Shown: one piece after another, positions 18,589 through 28,400 of the stretch | Layout: each line of letters starts with the position of its first letter | Numbering within the stretch: the stretch's first letter is position 1 | Source: an uncultured Selenomonadaceae bacterium | GTDB taxonomy: Bacteria; Bacillota; Negativicutes; Selenomonadales; Selenomonadaceae | Assembly (NCBI GenBank): GCA_905233135.1 | Contig: CAJOCQ010000006.1 | Location: forward strand, 36,672 to 100,671 | Length of the DNA stretch: 64,000 nucleotides | Reading direction: 5' to 3' | Program-made: the position numbers and the translations under genes | Notes under the pieces: model-generated | The model's input: the letters and a program-made list of their open reading frames with translations, nothing else | Databases searched by the model: none | Told to the model about the DNA's origin: nothing

Positions 18589-19959
18589 ATGGACGCTTTA
18601 ATTTTATCAAGGTTGCAATTCGCAATAACGACGGTTTACCACTTTTTGTTTGTACCGATAACTTTGGGCTTGTCAATTTTCGTGGCGTTGCTTGAAACGT
18701 GGTACGTAAACAGCGGCAGCTACGAAGAACGAATTAAACTTAAAAAGCTTGTAAAATTTTTCGGTACAATATTTTTAATCAACTTCGCAATGGGCGTAGT
18801 AACAGGCATTGTGCAAGAATTTCATTTCGGAATGAATTGGTCGGAATACTCAAGATTTATGGGCGATATATTCGGCGCGCCGCTTGCGTTGGAGGCGTTG
18901 ACGGCGTTTTTTCTTGAGTCAACATTTATTGGAATTTGGATATTCGGTTGGGAAAAATTGAGCGAAAAAATGCATTGCGCGTGCATTTGGCTTGTAGCGT
19001 TCGGCAGTAACCTTTCGGCGTTTTGGATTTTGGTCGCCAATGCATTTATGCAGCATCCCGTTGGTTACGAAATTGAAGGCGGGCGCGCGGTTATGACGAG
19101 CATTTTTGAATTGATAACCAATCCGTACGTTTTCGGCGAATACTTCCACAGCTTTTTTGCAGGAATTTCAACGGCGGGATTTTTAGTTATAGTTGTAAGC
19201 GCGTGGAAAATTGCAACGGACGAAATTTCGCGTGAAATGTTTGTACGGACGTTGCGTCGCGCAGTACTTTTTACATTTTTCGGATTATTGGGCGTAATGG
19301 GCAGCGGGCATTTTCATACTCAATATTTGGCGCAGGGCAACCCTATGAAACTTTCTGCGATTGAGGCACTTTGGGAAACTGAAGACCCCGCGCCCTTCGC
19401 AGTTGTAGCTGATATTAATCAAGCGGCGCGGCGCAATGATTCTGAAATTGTAATACCGAAACTTTTTAGTTTTATGCTGTACAATTCTTTCAGCGGCGAA
19501 GTCAAGGGGATTAACCAACTGCAAAAAGAATTGCAGGAAGAATACGGCGCGGGGAATTATATTCCCGATGTTAAAGGAATGTTTTGGAGTTTCAGAATAA
19601 TGGTCGGCGCGGGCGGCTTTATGCTTTTTGTAGTTTTTGTAATGGGCGTAATTTCGTTTTTCTTCCGCGAAAGAATCAGAGAATTTGCGTGTTGCTTTAA
19701 ATTTTTGCCGTTACTTTTGCCGGTGCCGTTCATAGCAAATTCTGTCGGCTGGTACATAATGGAGGCGGGGCGGCAACCTTGGATAGTTGTCGGCTTGCAA
19801 CGCACAGCAGCCGCTGTAAGCCCGAATTTGACGCCGTGGGACGTTTGGGCAACTTTGATAGGCTTCACGCTTATATACCTGTTCTTGGCAATTCTAGCGG
19901 TGTTTACAGCGGTAAAATTTATCAACCGCACAAAAATAACAGAGGAGATTGAAAATTAA
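18589..19959 (+). CDS. cydA: Cytochrome bd ubiquinol oxidase subunit I
   Basis: LSRLQFAITTVYHFLFVPITLGLSIFVALLETW, NAFMQHPVGYEI, GRQPWIVVGLQRT. Confidence 0.96.
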   Translation: MDALILSRLQFAITTVYHFLFVPITLGLSIFVALLETWYVNSGSYEERIKLKKLVKFFGTIFLINFAMGVVTGIVQEFHFGMNWSEYSRFMGDIFGAPLALEALTAFFLESTFIGIWIFGWEKLSEKMHCACIWLVAFGSNLSAFWILVANAFMQHPVGYEIEGGRAVMTSIFELITNPYVFGEYFHSFFAGISTAGFLVIVVSAWKIATDEISREMFVRTLRRAVLFTFFGLLGVMGSGHFHTQYLAQGNPMKLSAIEALWETEDPAPFAVVADINQAARRNDSEIVIPKLFSFMLYNSFSGEVKGINQLQKELQEEYGAGNYIPDVKGMFWSFRIMVGAGGFMLFVVFVMGVISFFFRERIREFACCFKFLPLLLPVPFIANSVGWYIMEAGRQPWIVVGLQRTAAAVSPNLTPWDVWATLIGFTLIYLFLAILAVFTAVKFINRTKITEEIEN

Positions 19960-20339
19960 TGAATGAAGGTACTTTACAAGCAAAATATTTTTCCTATCAA
20001 GGCAGATTAAATCGCAAGCGTTACATTTTTCGTTCGTTGAAACTTGTGCTGGCAAATTTTTTGTTTGCTTTTGTCACAGGTGCAATTTTAGTTTTTTTTG
20101 AAATGGTAGAGAACGATTCAGAAGGACTTGAAAATTTACTTGCTATACTTAGTTGGCCGTTCGCTATTTCGGGGATAATGCTGACAATTCGGCGTTGGCA
20201 CGATATGAATCACTCGGGCTGGTGGTATTTGCTTAGTTTTATACCGATAATCAATTTGGTTGCAGTTTTTATGTTGTTATGCAAGAAAGGCACTGACGGA
20301 CCGAATGATTTCGGCGAAGATCCTTTAATGTACGAGTAA
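19959..20339 (+). CDS. DUF805 family small membrane protein
   Basis: YFSYQGRLNRKRYIFRSLKL...IRRWHDMNHSGWWYLLSFIPIINLVAVFMLLCKKGTDGPNDFGEDP. Confidence 0.9.
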   Translation: MNEGTLQAKYFSYQGRLNRKRYIFRSLKLVLANFLFAFVTGAILVFFEMVENDSEGLENLLAILSWPFAISGIMLTIRRWHDMNHSGWWYLLSFIPIINLVAVFMLLCKKGTDGPNDFGEDPLMYE

Positions 20340-20377
20340 AAATTTAAAAAAATTTTTTGCAAAGGGGGCGACTCGGA

Positions 20378-21370
20378 ATGGATTTAAATTTGATTTGGTT
20401 TATATTGATAGCGGTACTTTTCACGGGATTTTTTATTTTGGAAGGCTTCGATTACGGCGTTGGAATGTTAATGACAGGGCGAACGCGCGAAGAGCGCACG
20501 CAATTTATAAAAGCAATAGGACCTGTTTGGGACGCCAATGAAGTTTGGATGATAACGGCGGGCGGCGCGAGTTTTGCGGCGTTCCCGCACTTTTATGCGT
20601 CAATGTTTAGCACATTTTACCTTGCGTTATTTTTAATGTTGTTGGCGTTGATAATGCGCGGCGTGGCGTTTGAATTGCGCGGCAAGTTTCAAAATGCAAG
20701 TTGGATAAATTTTTGGGACGGCGCAATAATTTTCGGAAGTTTTGTCCCGGCGTTTTTATGGGGCGTGGCAATGGCTGATTTGTTGCAAGGCTTGCCGCTA
20801 AATTCGCAAATGCATTACACGGGAAATTTTTTTGACTTGTTGAGCCCGTACTCAATCGTTGCAGGATTATTTTTCGTATCGCTTTTTATGTTTCACGGCG
20901 CAAATTTTTTAAGCATAAAACTTGCTGACGAAAGAATTTTATTTGCGCTGAAAAAAGACGCGCGAGCGTTGTGTGTAGCGGCGTGGACTTCGTATTTGTG
21001 TTTTGTAATTTTATCAGTATTTGATACTGACGTGATGACGAAGGCAAGCGGCGTAATAATTTTTGCGGCGGCAATGGGAATGTTGTCGGCGGGCTGGTCA
21101 TTCGTCAAGGAGGACAAAAAAATGGCGGCGTTCGTTACAACTTCAGTAACAATCGCCGTAACGGTAATTGGGCTGTTCGTGGCGTTATTCCCGCGCCTTA
21201 TGGTGTCGAGTTTAAATCCCGAATGGAGCTTGACGATTTATAACGCGGCGTCAACGCCTTACACTTTGTCAATAATGACGGTTGCCGCCGTTGTACTTGT
21301 GCCGATAGTTTTAATTTATCAAGGCTGGACGTACAAAATTTTCAAAGAACGAATTGCTCCCGCAAAATAA
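20378..21370 (+). CDS. cydB: Cytochrome bd ubiquinol oxidase subunit II
   Basis: MDLNLIWFILIAVLFTGFFILEGFDYGVGMLM, GPVWDANEVWMITAGGASFAAFPHFYA. Confidence 0.96.
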   Translation: MDLNLIWFILIAVLFTGFFILEGFDYGVGMLMTGRTREERTQFIKAIGPVWDANEVWMITAGGASFAAFPHFYASMFSTFYLALFLMLLALIMRGVAFELRGKFQNASWINFWDGAIIFGSFVPAFLWGVAMADLLQGLPLNSQMHYTGNFFDLLSPYSIVAGLFFVSLFMFHGANFLSIKLADERILFALKKDARALCVAAWTSYLCFVILSVFDTDVMTKASGVIIFAAAMGMLSAGWSFVKEDKKMAAFVTTSVTIAVTVIGLFVALFPRLMVSSLNPEWSLTIYNAASTPYTLSIMTVAAVVLVPIVLIYQGWTYKIFKERIAPAK

Positions 21371-21409
21371 AAAATTTCTACGCAATTTTAGGCACAAGGC
21401 AAGAGGCAC

Positions 21410-21575
21410 TAGAGATTTGAAAAAGCCGCCCGCTTATGCACTCTTCTAACACTTTTGCGCCCTTCTTACTTTGTTGAACTGCTTGGGCGTTTGCAATTTC
21501 TATAACAAATGGTGCGCTAGCGGGCGGCGAGCTTTTCTTTGGTACTTTCTTTTGGCGGCTCAAAAGAAAGTACAT
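21410..21575 (-). repeat. Variant of the dispersed structured repeat
   Basis: On -: gtactttcttttgagccgccaaaagaaagtaccaaagaaaa leader, then gccgcccgct...agcgggcggc inverted repeat. Confidence 0.65.
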
Positions 21576-21614
21576 TTTAAATATTAAAATCATAAAAAAT
21601 TTTTAGCACTAAAA

Positions 21615-21642
21615 AAGCCCGCCAAAAAAGCGGGCAAATTTT
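21615..21642 (-). terminator. Terminator of the 649-aa gene
   Basis: On -: gcccgcttttttggcgggcttttttag. Confidence 0.75.
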
Positions 21643-21646
21643 TTTG

Positions 21647-23596
21647 TCATTTTGCAAACAGATTCAGCAAAATATCTTTGGTAACTTCGGCGGGATTTAA
21701 ATTTATATCGCAGTTTTCGGCGTCAACATTTTCAAAAATTGCGCCGGATCTTGCCAAAATTTCCTTCAAACTCAAGCAAGATTTTAAAGTTGTAGTCATT
21801 GCGGAAATTGCGCGCGCCGTCAATTCGCCACTTCTTGCAACGCGGCTGTCGCCCATTTTCCCCGAATGGAAATAAAAAATTTTTTCTCCGTTTTCATTGG
21901 CGGCAAGGTAACCAATAAGCATTTGCCCTACGGCAATTTCACTCGGCACGCAAAAAGCAATTTCCCGCGCGTCAAGCAAATATTTTCTGTCAATTTTTTC
22001 TTGATTGACGTCAGCCAAAATCAGTTTGAACGGCACGGAAGTATTTTCTTGGCGGTTGAAATAATTCAGATTGACAGTTATTAAATCGTCAGTCAAAGTT
22101 TCGCCGACAAAATACGCCTCCGTTGCACCGCCGCTTGAAATTGGCGCGTCAGTCATATCGCCGCTAAAAATTATTTTTTCTTCCTGCGTGTTAATAAAAT
22201 TTTCGGCGTTAAAATCATTTTGCCAGCCAATATCAATTTTTTGAGAATTTAAATGAAGGTCCAAATCAACGCGCCATTCTTCCGCGTTTACCAAAATGTT
22301 AAACCAATGCACGCCGACGACAACAGATTTTTCAGAAAAAGTATATGACGAGCCGCAGGGAATATTTCCAACAAAATTTTTTTCGCTGACGGGCGCGGCA
22401 TAATTAAAATTTTCGGGAATAAAAATTTTTTTGCCTGCAACATTCGGCGCAATATCTTCAACAACAGAATCAAGAATAATTTTTAAAATTTTTTGCGCGT
22501 CGAAATTAATCCCGCCCGAATATTCGTCAACAAAATTTTTGCCGTTGCGAATGTGATACATAATATTTTGCGGCGCGGCAAGGCGATAAAGAATACTGTT
22601 TGCAAGCGAAATTTTTTTGTACGTTGTAATTTTTGAAAGTTCAACTTTAAGCGCGGCAACGTCAACATTTCGCGCAGAAGTCAAAGTCTCCAAAAGTTTT
22701 GGCGGCGCGGGCTTGTGATACTTATCGGCAAGCTTGCGAATTTTATTTATCGTAGTTTTTAAATATTTTGAATGACTTTTGAAAGACAACCAGAGCGGCT
22801 TAAACCTGTGAAAAATGCTTGCAAGTTTTTCTGCGCCGTTAGTTTTAATATACTGCGAAAAAATTTCGTCGAAGTTGACGGAAGAATTTTTCAGCGCGTC
22901 AACAGTTTCAGCGTCCTTAATCAGCAAAGTTGAACCGCTTGCAATGTAAATCAAGTAGCGCAGAAATTGTACGGGATTTTTCGGCACAATGTTTAAACTT
23001 TTGCAAAGTTGCATAGCAAATTCTTTGTTTTTAATTTCGTCAACGTCCAACTCAATTTTTAAGAACGTTACAATTTCAAGGAGACTTTCCAAAGTTTCGG
23101 CGGAAAGAGCCGCACCGCTTTGAATCAAAATTTTTGTACGAGTTGTAATTTCAGCGTTATCCATTACGTCAATAACTGTAATTTTCAGCGGCTTAAAATC
23201 TGTTGGAAGTTCAAGCGCGTCATTAGGAATATAAACAAGTTGCCGCTCAAAAATTCCGAGTTCTTCCATACCGTAAGTTGAAAAATAATGCAGGAGCTTA
23301 TTAACCAAAATTTGCTGGGGCGAAAGTTCCGTAACAGTTTTAAAAGATTTATAAAAGCCCTGATTCAGTTCAAAAATATCATATCCGAATTTATTTTTAA
23401 TGTAGCTGAAAAGATTTTTGCCGGCGACGCACGGGCAAACTTGAAACGCCCTTTCAGTGATAAAAAAACCGTTGGCAAGATTGCGGGCGTTGTTCAAAGT
23501 GTAGTTTGAAAATTTTTCGTTTTCGAGATTGGGGACGGCTTTAAACAAATTCAACGTGGCTTGCACGAAGCTAAAAATTTCTTTGTCAGTTTTCAT
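21647..23596 (-). CDS. Uncharacterised 649-aa protein with a TerD-like C-terminal region
   Basis: WRVDLDLHLNSQKIDIGW...KIIFSGDMTDAPISSGGATEAYFVGETLTDDLITVNLNYFNR...PFKLILADV resembles TerD-type domains; helical N-terminal half unassigned. Confidence 0.5.
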   Translation of the reverse strand: MKTDKEIFSFVQATLNLFKAVPNLENEKFSNYTLNNARNLANGFFITERAFQVCPCVAGKNLFSYIKNKFGYDIFELNQGFYKSFKTVTELSPQQILVNKLLHYFSTYGMEELGIFERQLVYIPNDALELPTDFKPLKITVIDVMDNAEITTRTKILIQSGAALSAETLESLLEIVTFLKIELDVDEIKNKEFAMQLCKSLNIVPKNPVQFLRYLIYIASGSTLLIKDAETVDALKNSSVNFDEIFSQYIKTNGAEKLASIFHRFKPLWLSFKSHSKYLKTTINKIRKLADKYHKPAPPKLLETLTSARNVDVAALKVELSKITTYKKISLANSILYRLAAPQNIMYHIRNGKNFVDEYSGGINFDAQKILKIILDSVVEDIAPNVAGKKIFIPENFNYAAPVSEKNFVGNIPCGSSYTFSEKSVVVGVHWFNILVNAEEWRVDLDLHLNSQKIDIGWQNDFNAENFINTQEEKIIFSGDMTDAPISSGGATEAYFVGETLTDDLITVNLNYFNRQENTSVPFKLILADVNQEKIDRKYLLDAREIAFCVPSEIAVGQMLIGYLAANENGEKIFYFHSGKMGDSRVARSGELTARAISAMTTTLKSCLSLKEILARSGAIFENVDAENCDINLNPAEVTKDILLNLFAK

Positions 23597-23651
23597 AAAA
23601 AAGTCTCATTTTAAAAGAAACAAGGAGCGGTAAAAACCACCCCTGTTTCTC

Positions 23652-23820
23652 GGCGGGAAGTAAAAATTGAGCGTTATTCAAACAGCAGGAACTTCCTTTG
23701 CCTAAAATATTTTCGTATTAATTTTTTTAAGAAATAACTTGAAATTGTCTTTATTTTTCGGCGGGAAGTAAAGGCTACACCGCTTATTAGGCGGTTAAAA
23801 AATCAGGAACTTCCTTTGCC
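23652..23820 (-). ncRNA. Tandem pair of structured elements in the leader of the 649-aa gene
   Basis: On -: ggcaaaggaagttcctg...(variable loop)...tttacttcccgcc, twice (23652-23702 and 23760-23820). Confidence 0.5.
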
Positions 23821-23903
23821 GGAAAATTTTTCTGTAATAATTTTGCGCAGTGTATCACGGAAAATTTTTTCTGTCAAATTTTTTCTAAAATAAAATAAAA
23901 AAA

Positions 23904-24752
23904 TTAATAAAAACCTTCCACCAAAACAATTTCTTCAACGCGCGCTTTTTCGGCTTCAGTTTTCGTCAAAAAGTGTGCGCGAACCATTGCGTCAATAACT
24001 ACAAGCTGCCGCTTTTTCGCAAGCTGAAAATTTACGTACGGCGAATAAACCGAAGGCGCGTTTGGAACGCCCGCAAGCATCGCACATTCTGCAACGCTTA
24101 AATCTTTTGGCTCCTTGCCGAAATAACCTTTTGCCGCGTCATACACGCCGTAAAAATTCGAGCCGAAATAAATCGTATTCAAATACATTTCCAAAATTTT
24201 ATTTTTGTCAAAATGACGCTCCATATTTATTGCCAAAAACAATTCCTCAACTTTGCGCGTGAAAGAACGTTCCTGCGACAGAAAAAGATTTTTTGCAAGT
24301 TGTTGGGTAATAGTCGAGCCGCCCTCTGCAATTTCGCCCGCCTCAACATTTACCATCGTTGCACGCGCTATACTTTCAATGTCAAAGCCGCTGTGGTCAT
24401 AAAATCTTTTATCTTCGACGGCTATAACCGCTTGCCGCAATGGTTTAGGAATATCAATCAGCAAAACGTAGCGATTCATTTTTCTGCGTTTGGCGGCGAC
24501 GGCACTTTCAATGTTATTGAGCCTGTCGATTTTTTCGCCTAAACTTGTTTCTTTGTAATTTTGCACGGCTGGATTTTTTACTCTTGAAAATTTTTCTTCA
24601 ATTTCCACCGTATCGTCTGACGCCCGAATTGCCAATGTTACGAAAAACGAAATTATAAAAACTAAAATAAGTCCTGTTACTATTTTAAAAAATTTTATAA
24701 TATTTTTGAATGAACGTTTTCTTTTGCGGCGCGGTTGTTGTTGTTCTTCCAT
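23904..24752 (-). CDS. Transglycosylase domain protein (GT51, monofunctional / class A PBP-like)
   Basis: AVIAVEDKRFYDHSGFDIESIARA, GGSTITQQLAKNLFLSQERSFTRKVEELFLAINMERHFDKNKILEMYLNTIYFGSNFYG. Confidence 0.93.
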   Translation of the reverse strand: MEEQQQPRRKRKRSFKNIIKFFKIVTGLILVFIISFFVTLAIRASDDTVEIEEKFSRVKNPAVQNYKETSLGEKIDRLNNIESAVAAKRRKMNRYVLLIDIPKPLRQAVIAVEDKRFYDHSGFDIESIARATMVNVEAGEIAEGGSTITQQLAKNLFLSQERSFTRKVEELFLAINMERHFDKNKILEMYLNTIYFGSNFYGVYDAAKGYFGKEPKDLSVAECAMLAGVPNAPSVYSPYVNFQLAKKRQLVVIDAMVRAHFLTKTEAEKARVEEIVLVEGFY

Positions 24753-24768
24753 TTTTACCTCCAAAAAT

Positions 24769-25710
24769 TTATATTGCAACGCTTAAACACAAAAAAATAA
24801 TTGTGGCAGTGTACATCATACGAATTGCCGCCAAAATGTGCGCGGCTTGCAAAGATTCATTCGGGTCGCCCATATACGCGCGGAAATGTTGCACGCCGAA
24901 ATATGAATTAAAGCCGCCGAGCCTGACATTCAACGCGCCTGCAACCGTCGCTTCAGCGTAGCCGCCGTTGAGGCTCGGGTGTTTATCCGCGTCGCGCACC
25001 AAAATTTTCCACGCATTTTTAAAATCTAAATCTAAAATCAGCGCGGACATTAAAAATAAAATTGCGGTAATTCGCGCAGGAATAAAATTCGCCACGTCAT
25101 CAAGCCGCGCCGCAATTCTGCCAAAGTACAAATATCTTTCGTTTTTGTAGCCGAGCATTGAATCCATTGTATTAACCGCGCGGTACGCAACGGCAAGCGG
25201 CAACCCGCCTATTGCAAAATAAAACAGCGGCGAAATTATTCCGTCAACAGTATTTTCTGAAATTGTTTCAACAGTTGCGCGCGTAATTTCTGCTTCGTTT
25301 AAATTTTGCGTATCGCGCCCGACAATCCAGCCGACTTTGTAACGCGCCTGCTGTAAATTTTCCGCACTTAACAAAGAATAAATTTCCCTGCCCGCTTCAG
25401 CCAATGAGCGCGGCGTTATCATAAAACTTAATACCAACGCCTCAATAAAAATTTTCGCAGTCAAACTGCCCGCCATTCCCGCCATTATCGAAATTAACGC
25501 GCCAACTCCGTAACTTGTCAAAACTACAATAGAAACCAACAAGCCGCCTTTCAAAATTTTTTTCGTGGAAGTGTCGAATTCCCGCCGCAAAAAATATTCA
25601 AGCACTACTATTAATTTTCCCATTAAAACGACGGGATGAAATTTACTGCGCGGGTCGCCAATCAGCGCGTCAATCAGAAATGCCGCTACTGCGGTTATCA
25701 TTACATTCAA
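24769..25710 (-). CDS. cobD: Adenosylcobinamide-phosphate synthase CobD/CbiB
   Basis: LIDALIGDPRSKFHPVVLMGKLI, AVNTMDSMLGYKNERYLYFGRIAARLDDVANFIPARIT, GGYAEATVAGALNVRLGG. Confidence 0.95.
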   Translation of the reverse strand: MNVMITAVAAFLIDALIGDPRSKFHPVVLMGKLIVVLEYFLRREFDTSTKKILKGGLLVSIVVLTSYGVGALISIMAGMAGSLTAKIFIEALVLSFMITPRSLAEAGREIYSLLSAENLQQARYKVGWIVGRDTQNLNEAEITRATVETISENTVDGIISPLFYFAIGGLPLAVAYRAVNTMDSMLGYKNERYLYFGRIAARLDDVANFIPARITAILFLMSALILDLDFKNAWKILVRDADKHPSLNGGYAEATVAGALNVRLGGFNSYFGVQHFRAYMGDPNESLQAAHILAAIRMMYTATIIFLCLSVAI

Positions 25711-25834
25711 TAAAATTCCTCCGCAATTTTTTCTGAAATTATATAACAGGTTTTAATTTGATTCAACGCGCTTTTTGCAGTAAAATTTTTTTAAACTGTT
25801 TTTCATTTATTTAGAAATTGTTTTATTCTTAAAT

Positions 25835-25990
25835 GTATTTTCTTTTTCCAAAGCAAAAAAGAAAGTACCAAAGAAAATTGCTTTTAACAGTAAGCTTAGC
25901 AGGAGACCCGCTGAAATCGCGTCACGTGGAGCAATGCTCTTTCTCATTGCATTGCATACGCGGGAAAGCCGCCCACACTTGGGCGGCAAG
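25835..25990 (+). repeat. Variant of the dispersed structured repeat
   Basis: ttctttttccaaagcaaaaaagaaagtaccaaagaaaa leader with a different 3' body. Confidence 0.6.
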
Positions 25991-26033
25991 GTTTTTACTT
26001 TTCAAATAATTTATAATAAAAAATTTTTTCGAG

Positions 26034-27251
26034 GTGGAAATATTGGAAAATTTTAGGGAAAAACTTCATAAGCTGATACATCAGGCAGGACACAATTTCG
26101 GCGGCAATTCGCAGTCAATTATTCAACTTGTCGATTTAATATTAAATTTTGCGGTAGAAATGCGGGCAACAGATTTACACATTGAACCGCTTGAAGATTT
26201 TTTGAGAATACGTTACAGGATTGACGGACGCCTCCAAGAATTTCACGAGCCTTTACCGATAAAATTTGCAGCAGCAATCAGTTCAAGGATAAAAATTTTG
26301 GCAAAAATGGATACAACGGCGGCGTTTTCGCCGCTTGACGGCGCAATAAAATTCGGCGAAATTGAAATGCGCGTGGCGTCAATGCCTTCATTCGGCGCAG
26401 AAAGTTTAACGATTCGGCTTTTAGATTCTGCGCGAAATTTGCACAATTTGTCAGATTTGGGATTTACCGCAGAAAACGAAAAAATTTTTCGACGAATGAT
26501 AGCGGCAACTTCGGGAATGATAATTCTAACGGGACCAATGAACTCAGGCAAATCAACGACACTTTACGCGGCACTGCGCGAATTAAACACTTCAGCACGC
26601 GCAATAATGACGCTTGAAGATCCAATCGAGCAACATATTTCGGGCGTAAGTCAAGTACAAGTCAACGAAAAGGCGGGCTTGACATTTGCGGCGGGCTTGC
26701 GTGCAATGCTGCGAATGGATTGCAACTGTATGATGGTAGGCGAAGCACGCGACGCCGAAACTTCACAAATTGCAGTACGCGCGGCGTTGACGGGGCATTT
26801 AATTTTTACAACGTTGCACGCCAAAGACTCTTGCAGCGCGGTTTTCAGAATGATTGAAATGGGCGTCGAGCCGTATTTATTGGCGTCAACATTGCGCGGC
26901 GTAGTTGCTCAAAGATTAGTCAGGCGACTTTGTCCGCACTGCAAAAAATTGGTTACTGCAACAGATTTTGAAAATAAAAAAATCGGTGCAGAAAAAATAT
27001 ATAAGCCTGCAGGTTGCGAAAAATGCGGCGGCACGGGATTTTTTGGGCGAATTGCTCTGCACGAAATTTTAACCGTCGATAAAAATATCAGCGAATTAAT
27101 TTTATACAGCAAAGATTTAGAAAAAATTCACAATGCGGCACTTGCAAACGGCTTAAAAATTTTGGCGGTTGACGGCTTGGAAAAAGTTCGCGCAGGTTTA
27201 ACCACGCTTGAGGAACTTCAAATTATTTTGGGCGAAGAGGTTACTTTATGA
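26034..27251 (+). CDS. GspE/PilB family ATPase
   Basis: RATDLHIEPLEDFLRIRYRIDGRLQE, LTGPMNSGKSTTLYAALREL, TLEDPIEQHISGVSQVQVNEKAGLTFAAGLRAMLRMD, Cys4 motif CPHCKK...CEKCGGTGF. Confidence 0.93.
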   Translation: MEILENFREKLHKLIHQAGHNFGGNSQSIIQLVDLILNFAVEMRATDLHIEPLEDFLRIRYRIDGRLQEFHEPLPIKFAAAISSRIKILAKMDTTAAFSPLDGAIKFGEIEMRVASMPSFGAESLTIRLLDSARNLHNLSDLGFTAENEKIFRRMIAATSGMIILTGPMNSGKSTTLYAALRELNTSARAIMTLEDPIEQHISGVSQVQVNEKAGLTFAAGLRAMLRMDCNCMMVGEARDAETSQIAVRAALTGHLIFTTLHAKDSCSAVFRMIEMGVEPYLLASTLRGVVAQRLVRRLCPHCKKLVTATDFENKKIGAEKIYKPAGCEKCGGTGFFGRIALHEILTVDKNISELILYSKDLEKIHNAALANGLKILAVDGLEKVRAGLTTLEELQIILGEEVTL

Positions 27252-27607
27252 AATTTTTATTGGTGTTTATAGGCGGCGGATTGGGCGCAATGGCAAGATA
27301 TTTTGTAACGGTAAATTTAGCGGGCAAGTTGGGAAATTTTCCGCTCGGCACATTTGCGGCAAATATTTTGGGAAGTTTTTTAATGGGCTTGGTTGTAGGA
27401 ATAATTGCGGGGCGAGCAAGTTTGGAAAATGTAAGACTTTTTGCGGCGGTAGGATTTTTGGGCGGATTTACGACTTTTTCAACATTTTCCGCAGAAACTT
27501 TAAATTTGTTGCAAGGCGGGCAAATAATTTTGGCGGCGGCGAATATTTTATTGAGCGTAGCGGCGGGCTTGGCGACTTGTTTTGCAGGTTTAACTTTGTT
27601 TAAATAA
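27248..27607 (+). CDS. crcB: Fluoride exporter CrcB/Fluc
   Basis: FIGGGLGAMARYFVT, GTFAANILGSFLMGL, GFLGGFTTFSTFSAE. Confidence 0.95.
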   Translation: MKFLLVFIGGGLGAMARYFVTVNLAGKLGNFPLGTFAANILGSFLMGLVVGIIAGRASLENVRLFAAVGFLGGFTTFSTFSAETLNLLQGGQIILAAANILLSVAAGLATCFAGLTLFK

Positions 27608-27620
27608 AAATTTTTTTACT

Positions 27621-28400
27621 TTAAATATACAATCCTGCGAACAAAAAAATTATCAGCGTCAAAACTTCAGCCAAAAATTCAACCGCACCGTAAATATCGC
27701 CTGTCAAGCCGCCGAGTTTTAATTTTACAAATTTGCCGAAGTACAGCGCAAAAATTATCGCTGCAATTAAAGAAATTATCGCCGCCAAAAAAATTTCAAT
27801 TTTTAATAAAAACAGCGGCAACAATAAAAAAATTGTTTCAAGCAACGCAACAAAAAAAGTTTTCGGCGTGGCGTACTTTGAAAAAGCTTTGCCCAGTCCT
27901 TCGGGGCGCGCGTACGGAAAAATTGAAATTGCCAAAACCATTGCAAGCCGCCCTATTGTCGGCGCGGCGTACACTGCAATAAAAAGCAACATTGAAAAAT
28001 TTTTCGCAAGCTCCGCCAACGCCGAAATTTGCAACGCGGCAACAGTTACCAAAGTTACAACGCCGAATGCTCCTGCGCGAGAATCTTTCATAATTTCCAG
28101 CGTTTTATCTTTTTCGCGCCCTGAAAATAAGCCGTCTGCCGAATCCATTAACCCGTCGCAGTGAATCCCGCCCGTTAAAATTACATTCAAAAAAAATCCC
28201 AACGCGCCCGTAAAAATCGAAAATTCGCCGTTCGTTACGTAAACAAAAATAAAAAGCGGTACTGCGTAGCAAATGCCCAGTACCGCGCCGACAAGCGGGA
28301 AATATTTTACTGATTTGCCGAAACTTTCTTCAGTCCAAACTGTTTGCTTGACAATGTTTATTCGCGTCAAAAATTGCAAGCCTATCAAAAATTCGTTCAT
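27621..28400 (-). CDS. cobS: Adenosylcobinamide-GDP ribazoletransferase
   Basis: GGIHCDGLMDSADGLFSGREKDKTLEIMKDSRAGAFGV. Confidence 0.95.
   Translation of the reverse strand: MNEFLIGLQFLTRINIVKQTVWTEESFGKSVKYFPLVGAVLGICYAVPLFIFVYVTNGEFSIFTGALGFFLNVILTGGIHCDGLMDSADGLFSGREKDKTLEIMKDSRAGAFGVVTLVTVAALQISALAELAKNFSMLLFIAVYAAPTIGRLAMVLAISIFPYARPEGLGKAFSKYATPKTFFVALLETIFLLLPLFLLKIEIFLAAIISLIAAIIFALYFGKFVKLKLGGLTGDIYGAVEFLAEVLTLIIFLFAGLYI

Noticed and set aside
23652-23820. CRISPR array at the two-unit repeat
   Set aside because: Only two units, unequal spacing, paired ends, no cas genes.
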